From: Pseudomonadota bacterium
Lineage (GTDB): Bacteria > Bdellovibrionota > Bacteriovoracia > Bacteriovoracales > Bacteriovoracaceae
Length of the DNA: 64,000 bases
Assembly: GCA_027488375.1 (NCBI GenBank)
Contig: JAIYBW010000003.1
Span: 186,001-250,000 of the forward strand
Direction: 5' to 3'
Part shown: positions 26,478 to 35,204 of the stretch, one piece after another
Layout: each line of letters starts with the position of its first letter
Numbering within the stretch: the stretch's first letter is position 1
Notes under the pieces: model-generated
Database searches by the model: none
Told to the model about the DNA's origin: nothing
What the model saw: only the letters and a program-made list of their open reading frames with translations
Made by a program: the position numbers and the translations under genes

Positions 26478-26819
26478 ATGGATGAAAAAGATCGGGACCG
26501 TGATGGTAAACTTGGTGATATCTTAAAAAAAGTTCTAACGACTGGTGTGACTGCAGCGTTCATGACCGAGGAAGGTGTTCGAGCTGTTCTAAAGGACCTG
26601 CCATTGCCGAAAGATATCGTTGGTTCACTCGTTGATAATGCTAAAAATACCAAAACTGAATTTTTAGCATCAGTCAAAAATGAGCTCCGAACTTATCTCG
26701 ATAAAATCGATGTCTCGAGTGAATTTGATAAAATCGCTGAAAAATATGATTTCGAGATTAAAGCAACAATAAGTTTGAAGAAAAAGAAAAAGGGAAAGGG
26801 GACTGATATTGAGTCCTGA
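26478..26819 (+). CDS. Small cytoplasmic protein of unknown function
   Basis: 113 residues, no signal peptide. A conserved-looking core (LTTGVTAAFMTEEGVRAVLKDLPLPKD) is followed by an amphipathic helix (about 50-75) and a basic Lys-rich tail. The shape recalls phasin-like or coiled-coil adaptor proteins, but this is only a resemblance. It sits between the SRPBCC gene and yggS, overlapping yggS by 11 bases. Confidence 0.65.
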   Translation: MDEKDRDRDGKLGDILKKVLTTGVTAAFMTEEGVRAVLKDLPLPKDIVGSLVDNAKNTKTEFLASVKNELRTYLDKIDVSSEFDKIAEKYDFEIKATISLKKKKKGKGTDIES

Positions 26820-27489
26820 TTTCACAAATAAATTTATTGAAAGGCTTTCTCGAGTCAGATCTCAGCTTACAGCTGAGAGCCATCTCATTATTGTCTCAAA
26901 AACAAGATCGATCGATGAAATAATGGCGTATTATGAACTAGGCCAACGTGATTTCGGTGAGAATAAGGTTCAGGAACTTCTTGAAAAATCGCAGCTTCTA
27001 CAAGCGCGTTGTCCAGAAATACGCTGGCATATGATTGGTCACTTACAGTCTAATAAAATAAAGCAATTATTCTTAGTGCCCAATTTATGGGCGATTCATT
27101 CTGTGGATAGTCTTGAATTGTTAAAAAAGTTAATTCAATCGGAATCTATATTAAAAGGTCCTGTAAAAATATTTTTACAATTGAAGACCTCTCATGAAGA
27201 AGAAAAATATGGCTTTCAAGAGAGAGCTCAACTTGATCTCGCGATAGGTGAGTTTAAGAAAGGTCAATCTCTTGAGCTCTATGGACTCATGACGATGGGT
27301 GAGATACGCACTGAAAATTTTGAAGAGCAGGCCCGCCGGTGTTTCCAAGATCTGAATAAGCTAAAAAAAGATCTATCAAAAGATTTTAATTTAAATCTCA
27401 TGTCCTCAATGGGAATGAGTCAGGATTATGAATTGGCCCTAAAGGAAAATTCAAACTGGATTAGATTAGGGACAATGATGTTTGAGTGA
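26809..27489 (+). CDS. yggS: YggS/PLPBP-family pyridoxal-phosphate homeostasis protein
   Basis: 226 residues with a TTG start and AAAGGGG about 10 bases upstream; later ATGs would remove the conserved first strand. The PLP Lys is in LIIVSKTR (about residue 31), followed by GENKVQEL, HMIGHLQSNK, SMGMSQDYELAL and the C-terminal WIRLGT phosphate-binding segment, all typical. A single-domain fold-type III protein that carries PLP and keeps B6 and amino-acid pools balanced. It is neither a known racemase nor a decarboxylase. Confidence 0.92.
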   Translation: MSPDFTNKFIERLSRVRSQLTAESHLIIVSKTRSIDEIMAYYELGQRDFGENKVQELLEKSQLLQARCPEIRWHMIGHLQSNKIKQLFLVPNLWAIHSVDSLELLKKLIQSESILKGPVKIFLQLKTSHEEEKYGFQERAQLDLAIGEFKKGQSLELYGLMTMGEIRTENFEEQARRCFQDLNKLKKDLSKDFNLNLMSSMGMSQDYELALKENSNWIRLGTMMFE

Positions 27490-27498
27490 GGTCATTAA

Positions 27499-28629
27499 AT
27501 GATGAAGTGTATGATTTATATAATTTCCCCTTTAATGCTCGCTTTTAATTTATGGGCAGGTGTTGTTCCAGCTGAGACAATTCAGCGGCTTCAAAAAATT
27601 TATCCAAATCAAACTAAAGAGTTTATAGAGTTGAGACTTTCAAATGCTCAGAGTGTATTTGAAAAGTGGCGTTCTTTTCCACCGTACTTTTACGATCTTG
27701 TAAAAAGAACAAAAATTTCGAGTTCCATCTCTAAACGCCAAGGTTTCTGTACTGGTGATCCCCATGTTGAAAATTTTGGCTTCCTTCCCCTGAAAAAAGA
27801 ATCAGTTCATTTTGGTATTAATGATTTGGATGATGCAACTGATTGCTTGTTAGATCTCGATCTCATCCGTCTTTATCTCGCTCATAAGTTTTATGGTGTT
27901 CAATTTCAAGGGGAATCGTTTTATAAGAGTTATCAGACTGGACTCTCTGGCATCCAGTGCTCAGAGCCAAAATATATTAAAGAATTAGCAAAGGATGCAA
28001 TCAAGAAGGGAAGAGGAGTTTCAAAGAAGGCCCTGAAAATGCTGGAAGAAAAAAGCTGTTCTGGAGAGTTTTCATTCCTTTCAATTGAAGATCAAAATCA
28101 AATAGTTTCCATCCTTGAAAAAGCGAGCCCATTATCTGGCCAAAAAAATTGGAAACTTCTCCATAGTTGTTCGAGGATGAAAAGTCATGGAGGATCAGCG
28201 GGAGAAAAAAGATTTGTACTTTTTATGCAAGACCTAAAAGGAGATATTCATCATCTCGAACTTAAACCACTTGTCACTCCAGCGCCTGATGTGGGTCGGC
28301 AGATGAATTTAACTCAAAGAAAGGATATTTTTACAAAATCTGTTTCACTTTTTTACGGTGAAGAGCTTTTGAATGAATATTTTACGGTTATTTTTCAAAA
28401 TAAATTGTATCAAAGACGACCTTTGTGGGCCGGAGTTCAAGAGGTGAGCCGAGATGATCTCGCTGAGCTTCCAACTGAAGAAAAGCAAGAGGTCTTAAAT
28501 TATGAAGCCTGCATACTTGGTGGTCTTCACAGGTTAAGTTCTTCAACTCCACTCGGCCTTAGTTCTGCTCAAATGGAAGCCTTTTCTTCTACCCTAGAGC
28601 ATCAATTCCGCCAGGAAATGGGTCATTAA
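27499..28629 (+). CDS. Exported DUF2252-family protein
   Basis: 376 residues. DUF2252 motifs: GDPHVENFG (86-94) and INDLDDA (107-113), with LHRLSS near the C-terminus. The fold is related to phosphotransferase kinases (aminoglycoside kinase-like), with His/Asn/Asp in the positions of a catalytic loop. Most DUF2252 proteins are cytoplasmic; this one starts with a signal peptide (about 1-20, NLWA-GV), which makes ATP-dependent catalysis doubtful. MM start: either Met could be used, with GAGG about 8 bases upstream. It follows yggS by 9 bases. Confidence 0.78.
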   Translation: MMKCMIYIISPLMLAFNLWAGVVPAETIQRLQKIYPNQTKEFIELRLSNAQSVFEKWRSFPPYFYDLVKRTKISSSISKRQGFCTGDPHVENFGFLPLKKESVHFGINDLDDATDCLLDLDLIRLYLAHKFYGVQFQGESFYKSYQTGLSGIQCSEPKYIKELAKDAIKKGRGVSKKALKMLEEKSCSGEFSFLSIEDQNQIVSILEKASPLSGQKNWKLLHSCSRMKSHGGSAGEKRFVLFMQDLKGDIHHLELKPLVTPAPDVGRQMNLTQRKDIFTKSVSLFYGEELLNEYFTVIFQNKLYQRRPLWAGVQEVSRDDLAELPTEEKQEVLNYEACILGGLHRLSSSTPLGLSSAQMEAFSSTLEHQFRQEMGH

Positions 28630-28687
28630 GTTATTAGAAAAACTAATATGACCCTGTAATTTTTCTATAGTATTTTTCAGCTAGGAC

Positions 28688-28739
28688 CTATCTAATTTTT
28701 TTTATAGACGATGGATGTCATCGAAGATTATTTAGATAG
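28688..28739 (+). promoter_or_regulatory. Nested inverted repeats in the leader of the 2OG oxygenase gene
   Basis: CTATCTAA (28688-28695) pairs with TTAGATAG (28732-28739), and inside it CGATG (28709-28713) pairs with CATCG (28719-28723). It could be an operator or an mRNA structure 27 bases before the start codon. A TATAGT hexamer at 28666-28671 may be the -10 box, which would put the structure in the transcript. It does not match a riboswitch class I know. Confidence 0.35.
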
Positions 28740-28765
28740 TACTTATCCACAATACAGGAGGTCCT

Positions 28766-29716
28766 ATGGACACCATGAGAAAAGTCCCTGAGTTAAGTTT
28801 AATGAGTTTCTTAAACGGAACAAATAACGACAAAACAGCATTTGTGAATAACCTTTTTTCTGGTCTTAAAGATTATGGATTTATTGTTCTCGTTGATCAT
28901 CCAGTAGATTATGCAGTTACGAATAAGGCCTATTCTCTTATTCATGAATTTTTTCAATTAAATGAAGAAACAAAGAAAAAATATGTTTGCAAAGAGGGCG
29001 GTGGTCAGCGCGGTTACACTGCTTTCGGAGTAGAGCATGCTAAAAATTCACCTTTTCCAGATCTTAAAGAGTTTTGGCATGTTGGCCGTGAGACTTTAGT
29101 TAATCCTGAGATGAAAAAATATTTCCCTGAAAATATTTGGCCAACTGAAATCAATGAATTCCAAGATACATTTTTAAAACTTTATAATGCCTTGGATACC
29201 ACTTCAGTTGTTATCCTTGATGCTCTTGGAATGGCACTTGATGTTCCACAAACATATTTCAGAAGCATGCTTCAAGATGGTAACTCTATTTTGAGACCGA
29301 TTCATTACCCACCTCTTGATAAAAATGCTCCAAAGAATTGTGTACGTTCAGCTGCTCATGAGGATATCAATTTGATTACAGTGATGGTTGGAGCGACGAC
29401 ATCTGGTCTTGAGCTTTTAGATCGTGATGGTAAGTGGTTACCTGTTAAAACAACTGATAAGCAACTCGTAGTTGATTCAGGCGATATGCTCTCTCGATTA
29501 ACTAATGATGTGATTCCTGCCACAACTCATAGAGTTGTTAATCCGGATGATGCTTCAACGAATCGTTATTCAATGCCATTTTTTGTTCATCCAAATCCTG
29601 ATACTGTCTTATCTTGTGTCCCTTCATGTGTAGGAACTGGAGCAAAGTATGATCCAATTAATTCTCATGAATGGCTTATGATTCGTTTAAAAGAAATCGG
29701 TTTAATGAAAAAGTAA
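28766..29716 (+). CDS. 2-oxoglutarate/Fe(II)-dependent oxygenase, isopenicillin-N-synthase-like
   Basis: 316 residues. The non-haem iron triad is H198-x-D200 and H255 (AHEDINLI, ATTHRV), and the 2-oxoglutarate clamp is R267-x-S269 (NRYSM). The N-terminal DIOX_N region is typical (DYGFIVLVDH, FFQLNEETKKKYV, QRGYTAFG), as in plant-type and bacterial IPNS-like oxygenases. Having the RxS motif suggests a 2OG-dependent hydroxylase or desaturase rather than a true IPNS. AGGAGGTCC site gives strong translation. Free-standing, with a strong terminator; substrate unknown. Confidence 0.88.
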   Translation: MDTMRKVPELSLMSFLNGTNNDKTAFVNNLFSGLKDYGFIVLVDHPVDYAVTNKAYSLIHEFFQLNEETKKKYVCKEGGGQRGYTAFGVEHAKNSPFPDLKEFWHVGRETLVNPEMKKYFPENIWPTEINEFQDTFLKLYNALDTTSVVILDALGMALDVPQTYFRSMLQDGNSILRPIHYPPLDKNAPKNCVRSAAHEDINLITVMVGATTSGLELLDRDGKWLPVKTTDKQLVVDSGDMLSRLTNDVIPATTHRVVNPDDASTNRYSMPFFVHPNPDTVLSCVPSCVGTGAKYDPINSHEWLMIRLKEIGLMKK

Positions 29717-29720
29717 GATA

Positions 29721-29750
29721 AAAGGGCCCGCTTCTGCGGGCCTTTTTTTT
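29721..29750 (+). terminator. Rho-independent terminator, probably bidirectional
   Basis: GGCCCGC, TTCT loop, GCGGGCC, then T8, with AAAA on the other side. Ends the oxygenase transcript and can also end the leftward barrel-protein gene. Confidence 0.93.
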
Positions 29751-30633
29751 AGAAAAATCGTCTTAATCCAAAGCCAAATTTGAAGTTCGTTTGAGTTGTG
29801 GTTTGACGACGTCCATCCTGTTGCTTTTCACTCGTTTGTAGACTTTCAAAAGCCCCATCAGTCAAAAATTCCCAGTCTGAATTAAACGGTAAGCATAGGC
29901 CAATTTTGACAGTCGGAAGTAAGCTTGCTGGACCTGATTGTGAGAGACCCACGGTGGATGTATTTGAGAGGCCGTATCCCATTCCAGCACCAATATAAAA
30001 CTTACCTTTAATATAATCTCTTAAGTAGTCAAAGTAGTAGAGGATGTCGGCAATAGCCAAAGAGCGTACTGTAATAAGTGAAGCGCCTGGATAAGTCACA
30101 ACTTCTCTTTCATATCTGACACCTAGATCAAAGGAGAGGTTATCGTAAAATCCTCTCTCAAAATAGATTTCCCCTAGATAACCACCGCGGTTGCTGGTTG
30201 TTGCCGCAACATCTGAAACAGATTCTGATAAGCCTCTGGTCAGAGCACCTTTAAAAACCCAAGATTTTCTCAATAAGTTAAGTTCACTCTTGATGTATTT
30301 TCTTCTTTCCGACTCAGGAGCGAGGGCCCAAATATATTCAGTGGCCGGGTAGTAAGTCACAATTTGACCTTTCTCAAATGGCAGTTGAGACCCCTTATTT
30401 AAGATCTCCCACTGAGTAAAATTGCCTGTGACGGTTATGGCCTTGGCCAAGATCGATATGTCCTCAGCTGTAAAGGTTCCCGTCATACCCTGAATATGGC
30501 CCTGTCTCTTACCATTTCTGGTGATAAAAGTTTGCTTAGAGTCTGAGACAGCTTGAACCATAATGAGCTCGAAAGCCTGGGCCGAAAAGCTCAGTAAGAA
30601 AATGAAAACAAAGAAAAGGTTCTTATGCACCAT
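29749..30633 (-). CDS. Outer-membrane beta-barrel protein candidate
   Basis: 294 residues from the ATG at 30633, which opens a clear signal peptide (MVHKNLFFVFIFLLSFSAQA); a TTG 33 bases further up is less likely. The second half alternates polar and hydrophobic residues in beta-strand fashion with Gly/aromatic girdles (YLGEIYFERGFYDNLSFDLGVRYE), and the protein ends in Phe-Phe preceded by NFKFGFGLRR, the usual signal for outer-membrane insertion by BamA. The N-terminal 90 residues look like a periplasmic small domain. It lies downstream of two giant lipoprotein genes and may anchor or export them. Confidence 0.7.
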   Translation of the reverse strand: MVHKNLFFVFIFLLSFSAQAFELIMVQAVSDSKQTFITRNGKRQGHIQGMTGTFTAEDISILAKAITVTGNFTQWEILNKGSQLPFEKGQIVTYYPATEYIWALAPESERRKYIKSELNLLRKSWVFKGALTRGLSESVSDVAATTSNRGGYLGEIYFERGFYDNLSFDLGVRYEREVVTYPGASLITVRSLAIADILYYFDYLRDYIKGKFYIGAGMGYGLSNTSTVGLSQSGPASLLPTVKIGLCLPFNSDWEFLTDGAFESLQTSEKQQDGRRQTTTQTNFKFGFGLRRFF

Positions 30634-30690
30634 GCACTTATCATAACATGGCGTTTGATTTTTCAAATATCTTAGTTGTACCCGACTATA

Positions 30691-33600
30691 TTAGTAGACA
30701 CCGTGGATAGCATTTAGTTGGGTGACGATATTATCGAGATAAGTATTACCAAGAGGAGATGTAGGACCAGAAAGAAAGATAATCTCAGCTATTCGACCAT
30801 TGAAATCAGAACCACCGATTAGGCTATTTGAATAGAAGTACATCCAGCTACTAAATTCAAAAGTCAAAATATAATGAGTATCATTAATCCATAGGCCAGA
30901 AGCAGTTTCAGACCCTGCATAGGATGCAGATTGAGCGGCCAGATTGAACTTTGATTTTTGGAATGGGGAGTAGGTTAAAGTTTTAGTGGTGCTATTAGAA
31001 GAGAATTTTATCGCTGGTGCTAGAGCACCAGAGAAAGATGGCTTTCGGTTAAGCAGAGTATGATTTGATGTTGTGGATGTTGTTGATCCATTCGTTACAG
31101 TCTTCATCACAAAAATAACCTGTCTAATGGCCAATGATGATGGAGTGGTTGGAGTTTTTAAATGTGAAAGGTTATTAAACTGCAAGTAGCTTGTAAGATT
31201 ATTTCCAAATCCGACCTTAACCTTAGGCCCTGGGCTACTTGTATTGAGGTGATAATTATTTCCCGATATATCTTTCAGTAGGGTGAGGCAAGTATCCACC
31301 CCATCACAAGTTGAGGCATTGTAATTGGATCCAGAAACTTGATAGCGGCCCATGATATTTGAATAATATACATAATCCGTTTCATTGTAAGGGATACTGC
31401 CACTGACAGAATTTCCACTGGCATCAGTGAGATTACCACCATTCATATCAATCGTGCTTGTGACTTGAATTCCATCTAAATCTAAGACTGCATTAGAGGC
31501 ATCAACTGTATATCTAAAATAATGAGTCGTAGAAGAACCTGAATACCAATTGGCGTATTTTGTTTGGCCTCCGATATCGAGTACAATACGAGGAGTACCC
31601 GACTTTGTAATCGCTTCACTAAAGACTAATTTAAAACTCATAATTTCGCCTGGGCGAAACTGAGCAGGTCTTGCAGAAACAGTAGCATTAGTTGTGGTTG
31701 CAGAGATAATCGTTGGAGGGGTTGCTTCAACTTTTACATTAGGATAATTTTTATTAGCAAAGGTAAGAAGAGCATTATCAGGAGTTACATCCTGAATAGT
31801 AGCTCCGTTGGCGTAAATAGGGCCCAATATATCTATGCCATTTGAATCAAGATCACCAGCAACAGCGGTATAACTAAAAGTAAGTGATGTGCCAGAATAT
31901 CCACTTGAATTCGTACAAAAGGCTTGTCTATAAGTGGAGCCTACCAAGATATTAACATAAGGTGTTCCAGCCGATGTATCGAGCGTGACTGTAGCCGTAA
32001 AATTAATACTGAAAGTGATGGTTTCACCTAAAATGTAAGTATCATTTGCTGGAGGAGTAATCGCGTTGAGTGGATCAACAGTGGTTTTAATACCATCGAC
32101 GAGTACACCTGTTGTTGTTGGTGTCGCAAAATTAAGAACTGCAGAATTAGTCGCAGCGTCTTCTATAAGACCAAGATTCAAATCAATCGCTGTACTGACA
32201 ATTGTTATGCCATCAGTATCCATATAACTAGCACCAACAGTCCATTTAAAGATCGACATTTCTCCGGTTGGACTTAGGAGGGCACTTAATGCCGCATCAT
32301 AAGTGGCGTAAGCAGTAGATGGGCCAATGGCCAGCTCTATTCTTGGAGTTCCTAATGAAATATCGAAACTCACAGGTTCGGTCCAAATGACTGTGAAATA
32401 AATATTTTCATTGAGTGTGTAGGTCGCATCTGATGGTGGAATGAGAGCTGCAATTTTGGGAGTGACTGCATCTACGTTGAGTCCAGATAAGTCAGGAGCA
32501 TTAATTTGCAATGAAGCATTATTCCCATTTTGATCTCGAATCAAATCTCCCGTATCAAGAAAGATAGCTGATAGAAGATTGATTCCATTTAAGTCGAGTT
32601 CATCAGGTGACACTGTATATTTAAAGTACAGTGAAGAAACATTTGAAGTTAGATAAATTGGGTCTAATGAAGCAATGACTGTGGTATTACCAATAATGTA
32701 TTTTAGAGTTGGAGAACCAGTAACTGTTACTGGTTCAGAAAAAGTTAATTGAAAAGCGATATCTTCACCGGCCTTGTAGATTGATTGAATCGGCGCCGAA
32801 TGAGTAACATTTGTAACAGTTGGAACGACTCCATCCAATAAAATAGAAGTTGTTGAAACGGTAGGCAAAGTAAGGTTAGCATTATTTCCTAAAGAATCCT
32901 TAATAGTCCCACCGTAGAGCTGTAGACTCATTAAGCTAATGCCATTTGTATCAAGATCCCCCGCTTTGACGATGTAAGAGAAGTTTAATGATGTTACTCC
33001 ACCGGCACCCGGATTAGACATAATGGCCTGAAGTCCAGTTGGAGTTGTCGTATCTGCAAATAGTAGCTTGGGGGCCCCAGTTACGAAAATTGGTTCATTA
33101 AAATTTACAGTAAAGGTCAGTGTATCACCAATGTTATGGGTCATATTTCCTGGTGGAATGATCGATGAAATGGAGGGAATAACTCCATCAACGATAAGAT
33201 CATTTGTAATATCGTTAGCAAAGGTCAGTGCTCCTGTATGCCCATTGGAATCACTTACGCCTCCACCAGTTATGGGTGAAACAATATTAATCCCATTAGC
33301 ATCTGAGTCACTTACTAAGACTGTGTATTCAAATTGCAATTTATTCGTTCCAGATCCAGAGACATAACTAGCTGATGTGGTCGTGGTATTGACTGTTATT
33401 GGTAAATTGAGAGGAGGAGTTACTGTGACAGGTTCAGAAAACTCTACAATAAATTTCACAACCTGACCTGCAGTTAATAGACCCGTTGTTTGGTTATAAA
33501 CGTTAATAATAGATGGTGTTGTTGCATCAACCAAGATTCCCACTGTCGACGGAGCGATATATTGATAAATCGCGGTTTTAGTAGGAGCAGAAGCATCAAC

Positions 33601-35037
33601 GATGGATCCACCATTTGGATCAACCGGGCCTGAAAGACTAATGCCATCAAGATCTTCCTCACCAGCTTGAGGTGTGTATCGGAAAGTCACACTTGAACCA
33701 TTTATAGAATGAAAATCAGCATAAGTTGTGATGGAACCAACAATAATAGGGAGACGAGGGCTACCAGAAACGGTTACAGCTCCTGAAAAATTCAAAATAA
33801 AATCAAGGTTATCATTTTCTGTATAAGTACCGTTCTGTGGTTTCAAAACCGTTTGAATATAAGGTCCAGTTGTGGAATCAACCCAGACCCCAGAAGTTAA
33901 TGATGGATTAGCGGTAAAAGTCGTAAGTGCATCTTGGTTTCCTGCCGTGTTTTTGATTGACCCCGCATTCAATTGGAGAGGGGATAAAATTTCAATGCCA
34001 TCAAGATCCGCTTGATTAACTCCTACCGTGTATTCAAAATCAAGAGTTAACCCTCCTGAGCCTGAGAGGTACTGAGCTTGCACATATCCAGTACTTAGTC
34101 TTATCGTGAGAGAGGGGTTCCCAACCACATTAACTATTTCACTAAAGGTCACTGAGAAAATTAAACTTTGATTCGCTACGTATGTCGCATTCACTGGGCC
34201 AGAGATTCCGGTAATGATGGGTTTAGGAATATTAATCAGAACACCAGTTGAATTTGTTGCAGGTATGCTCGCAGAAAGTTCATTCCCTGCTTGGTCAACA
34301 ATATAGATATCTGAGGATGGATTTAAGAGGAGAGTGGTATCAGTGGAAAAACCATCTGAGTCAAGATCTGTTATTTGAACCAGTCGTGAGAATTCTAACG
34401 TATTAGTGCCTGAACCTGTTTTATAATTTGAAGAGACATTACCAGAGCTCAAAAAAATATCAAAACTTGGGGTCCCTGAGACAAAAACATCTTCTGAGAA
34501 AACTAAAGAATAAGAAAGATGTTGAGCAGTAGCGTAATGCCCATTTGAAGGAGCTATTATTTGATCCAAAGTTGGAATGATACCATCCACATATATTTGA
34601 GATTCGGGAAAGGTGATATGAAGTGGAAGAGGAGCCGTGTAAGCGCTATTGACATAATAATAAATTTCTCCGCCATTCAAATTAATCGATGAACTATTAA
34701 AATTTATTCCATCTAAATCCATGTCTGTTGAATCAACAGTGTAACGAAAAACAAGGACCGTGCTTCCACTACCTGATTGGTAGTAAAACTTTCGAATGTT
34801 ATTACCAATTTGAGCTTCAATATAAGGTGAGCCTGATACATGCATGGCCGTTGGAAAAAGAAATGTAACATCTAAACTGTCACCAAGTTTTTTCCAACCA
34901 TCATTTGGTACAAGCGTAGTTAAAGCAGAGTTGGGAAAATTTACACCCAGAGTTTGATTTGCGGACGTGACGTTTTCTGCCACCTGACAGGCCTGAAATA
35001 TGAACAGAATAGGGATGAGTAGAATTAGCCTAAGCAT
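30691..35037 (-). CDS. Giant lipoprotein with ten Ig-like repeats and a LamG-like C-terminus
   Basis: 1448 residues. The ATG at 35037 follows AGGA; the TTG just before it is rejected. The lipobox cysteine is C17 (FIFQAC) with Gln at +2, so outer-membrane sorting. About ten tandem repeats of 105-125 residues follow. Each shows the pattern FSEPVxVxGxPxL, YxSGSGTxxLxFxYTV, DxDxDGI, a Gly/Asn-rich GGxIxDxxGN and a closing VDxxxP linker, an Ig-like bacterial surface repeat. The last 230 residues (DISGNNYHL, GRIAEIIFLSG) resemble concanavalin/LamG-like carbohydrate- or cell-binding domains. Likely a surface adhesin, possibly for prey or surface contact. Between it and the barrel gene are 57 bases. 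Confidence 0.8.
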   Translation of the reverse strand: MLRLILLIPILFIFQACQVAENVTSANQTLGVNFPNSALTTLVPNDGWKKLGDSLDVTFLFPTAMHVSGSPYIEAQIGNNIRKFYYQSGSGSTVLVFRYTVDSTDMDLDGINFNSSSINLNGGEIYYYVNSAYTAPLPLHITFPESQIYVDGIIPTLDQIIAPSNGHYATAQHLSYSLVFSEDVFVSGTPSFDIFLSSGNVSSNYKTGSGTNTLEFSRLVQITDLDSDGFSTDTTLLLNPSSDIYIVDQAGNELSASIPATNSTGVLINIPKPIITGISGPVNATYVANQSLIFSVTFSEIVNVVGNPSLTIRLSTGYVQAQYLSGSGGLTLDFEYTVGVNQADLDGIEILSPLQLNAGSIKNTAGNQDALTTFTANPSLTSGVWVDSTTGPYIQTVLKPQNGTYTENDNLDFILNFSGAVTVSGSPRLPIIVGSITTYADFHSINGSSVTFRYTPQAGEEDLDGISLSGPVDPNGGSIVDASAPTKTAIYQYIAPSTVGILVDATTPSIINVYNQTTGLLTAGQVVKFIVEFSEPVTVTPPLNLPITVNTTTTSASYVSGSGTNKLQFEYTVLVSDSDANGINIVSPITGGGVSDSNGHTGALTFANDITNDLIVDGVIPSISSIIPPGNMTHNIGDTLTFTVNFNEPIFVTGAPKLLFADTTTPTGLQAIMSNPGAGGVTSLNFSYIVKAGDLDTNGISLMSLQLYGGTIKDSLGNNANLTLPTVSTTSILLDGVVPTVTNVTHSAPIQSIYKAGEDIAFQLTFSEPVTVTGSPTLKYIIGNTTVIASLDPIYLTSNVSSLYFKYTVSPDELDLNGINLLSAIFLDTGDLIRDQNGNNASLQINAPDLSGLNVDAVTPKIAALIPPSDATYTLNENIYFTVIWTEPVSFDISLGTPRIELAIGPSTAYATYDAALSALLSPTGEMSIFKWTVGASYMDTDGITIVSTAIDLNLGLIEDAATNSAVLNFATPTTTGVLVDGIKTTVDPLNAITPPANDTYILGETITFSINFTATVTLDTSAGTPYVNILVGSTYRQAFCTNSSGYSGTSLTFSYTAVAGDLDSNGIDILGPIYANGATIQDVTPDNALLTFANKNYPNVKVEATPPTIISATTTNATVSARPAQFRPGEIMSFKLVFSEAITKSGTPRIVLDIGGQTKYANWYSGSSTTHYFRYTVDASNAVLDLDGIQVTSTIDMNGGNLTDASGNSVSGSIPYNETDYVYYSNIMGRYQVSGSNYNASTCDGVDTCLTLLKDISGNNYHLNTSSPGPKVKVGFGNNLTSYLQFNNLSHLKTPTTPSSLAIRQVIFVMKTVTNGSTTSTTSNHTLLNRKPSFSGALAPAIKFSSNSTTKTLTYSPFQKSKFNLAAQSASYAGSETASGLWINDTHYILTFEFSSWMYFYSNSLIGGSDFNGRIAEIIFLSGPTSPLGNTYLDNIVTQLNAIHGVY

Positions 35038-35170
35038 CAATAATCCTATCGTTATAATTTAATTTTAACTTAGTTCTTTCTGAACGGGGAATGTTCGATC
35101 TAAGAGCCCAAAATACGGATTGTGATTGAATAAATAGATACTTCTATTGCCAGAAATCTATTGCAATATG

Positions 35171-35199
35171 AAAGGGAGGATAAATATCCTCCCTCTTTT
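35171..35199 (-). terminator. Hairpin after the upstream giant lipoprotein gene
   Basis: An 8-base perfect stem, GGGAGGAT with ATCCTCCC around AAAT, just past the stop of the gene ending at 35205. In that gene's direction it is followed by only three T, so termination may be partial and leave read-through to the second lipoprotein gene. The rest of 35041-35204 holds no gene I can see. Confidence 0.5.
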
Positions 35200-35204
35200 G
35201 ATAA

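Noticed and set aside
27499..28629. Reading DUF2252 protein as an aminoglycoside-type resistance kinase
   Set aside because: Only the distant fold is shared; export signal and motifs do not support antibiotic modification.
30691..35037. Possible CRISPR or DNA-level repeat from the tenfold protein repeats
   Set aside because: The repeats are conserved in protein pattern only; the DNA copies are too diverged and there are no spacer-like units.
35046..35072. TAAG-N17-CGATAG before the second giant lipoprotein gene
   Set aside because: Too close to the ATG (the predicted start is 2 bases before it), and it overlaps the ribosome site, so likely chance.
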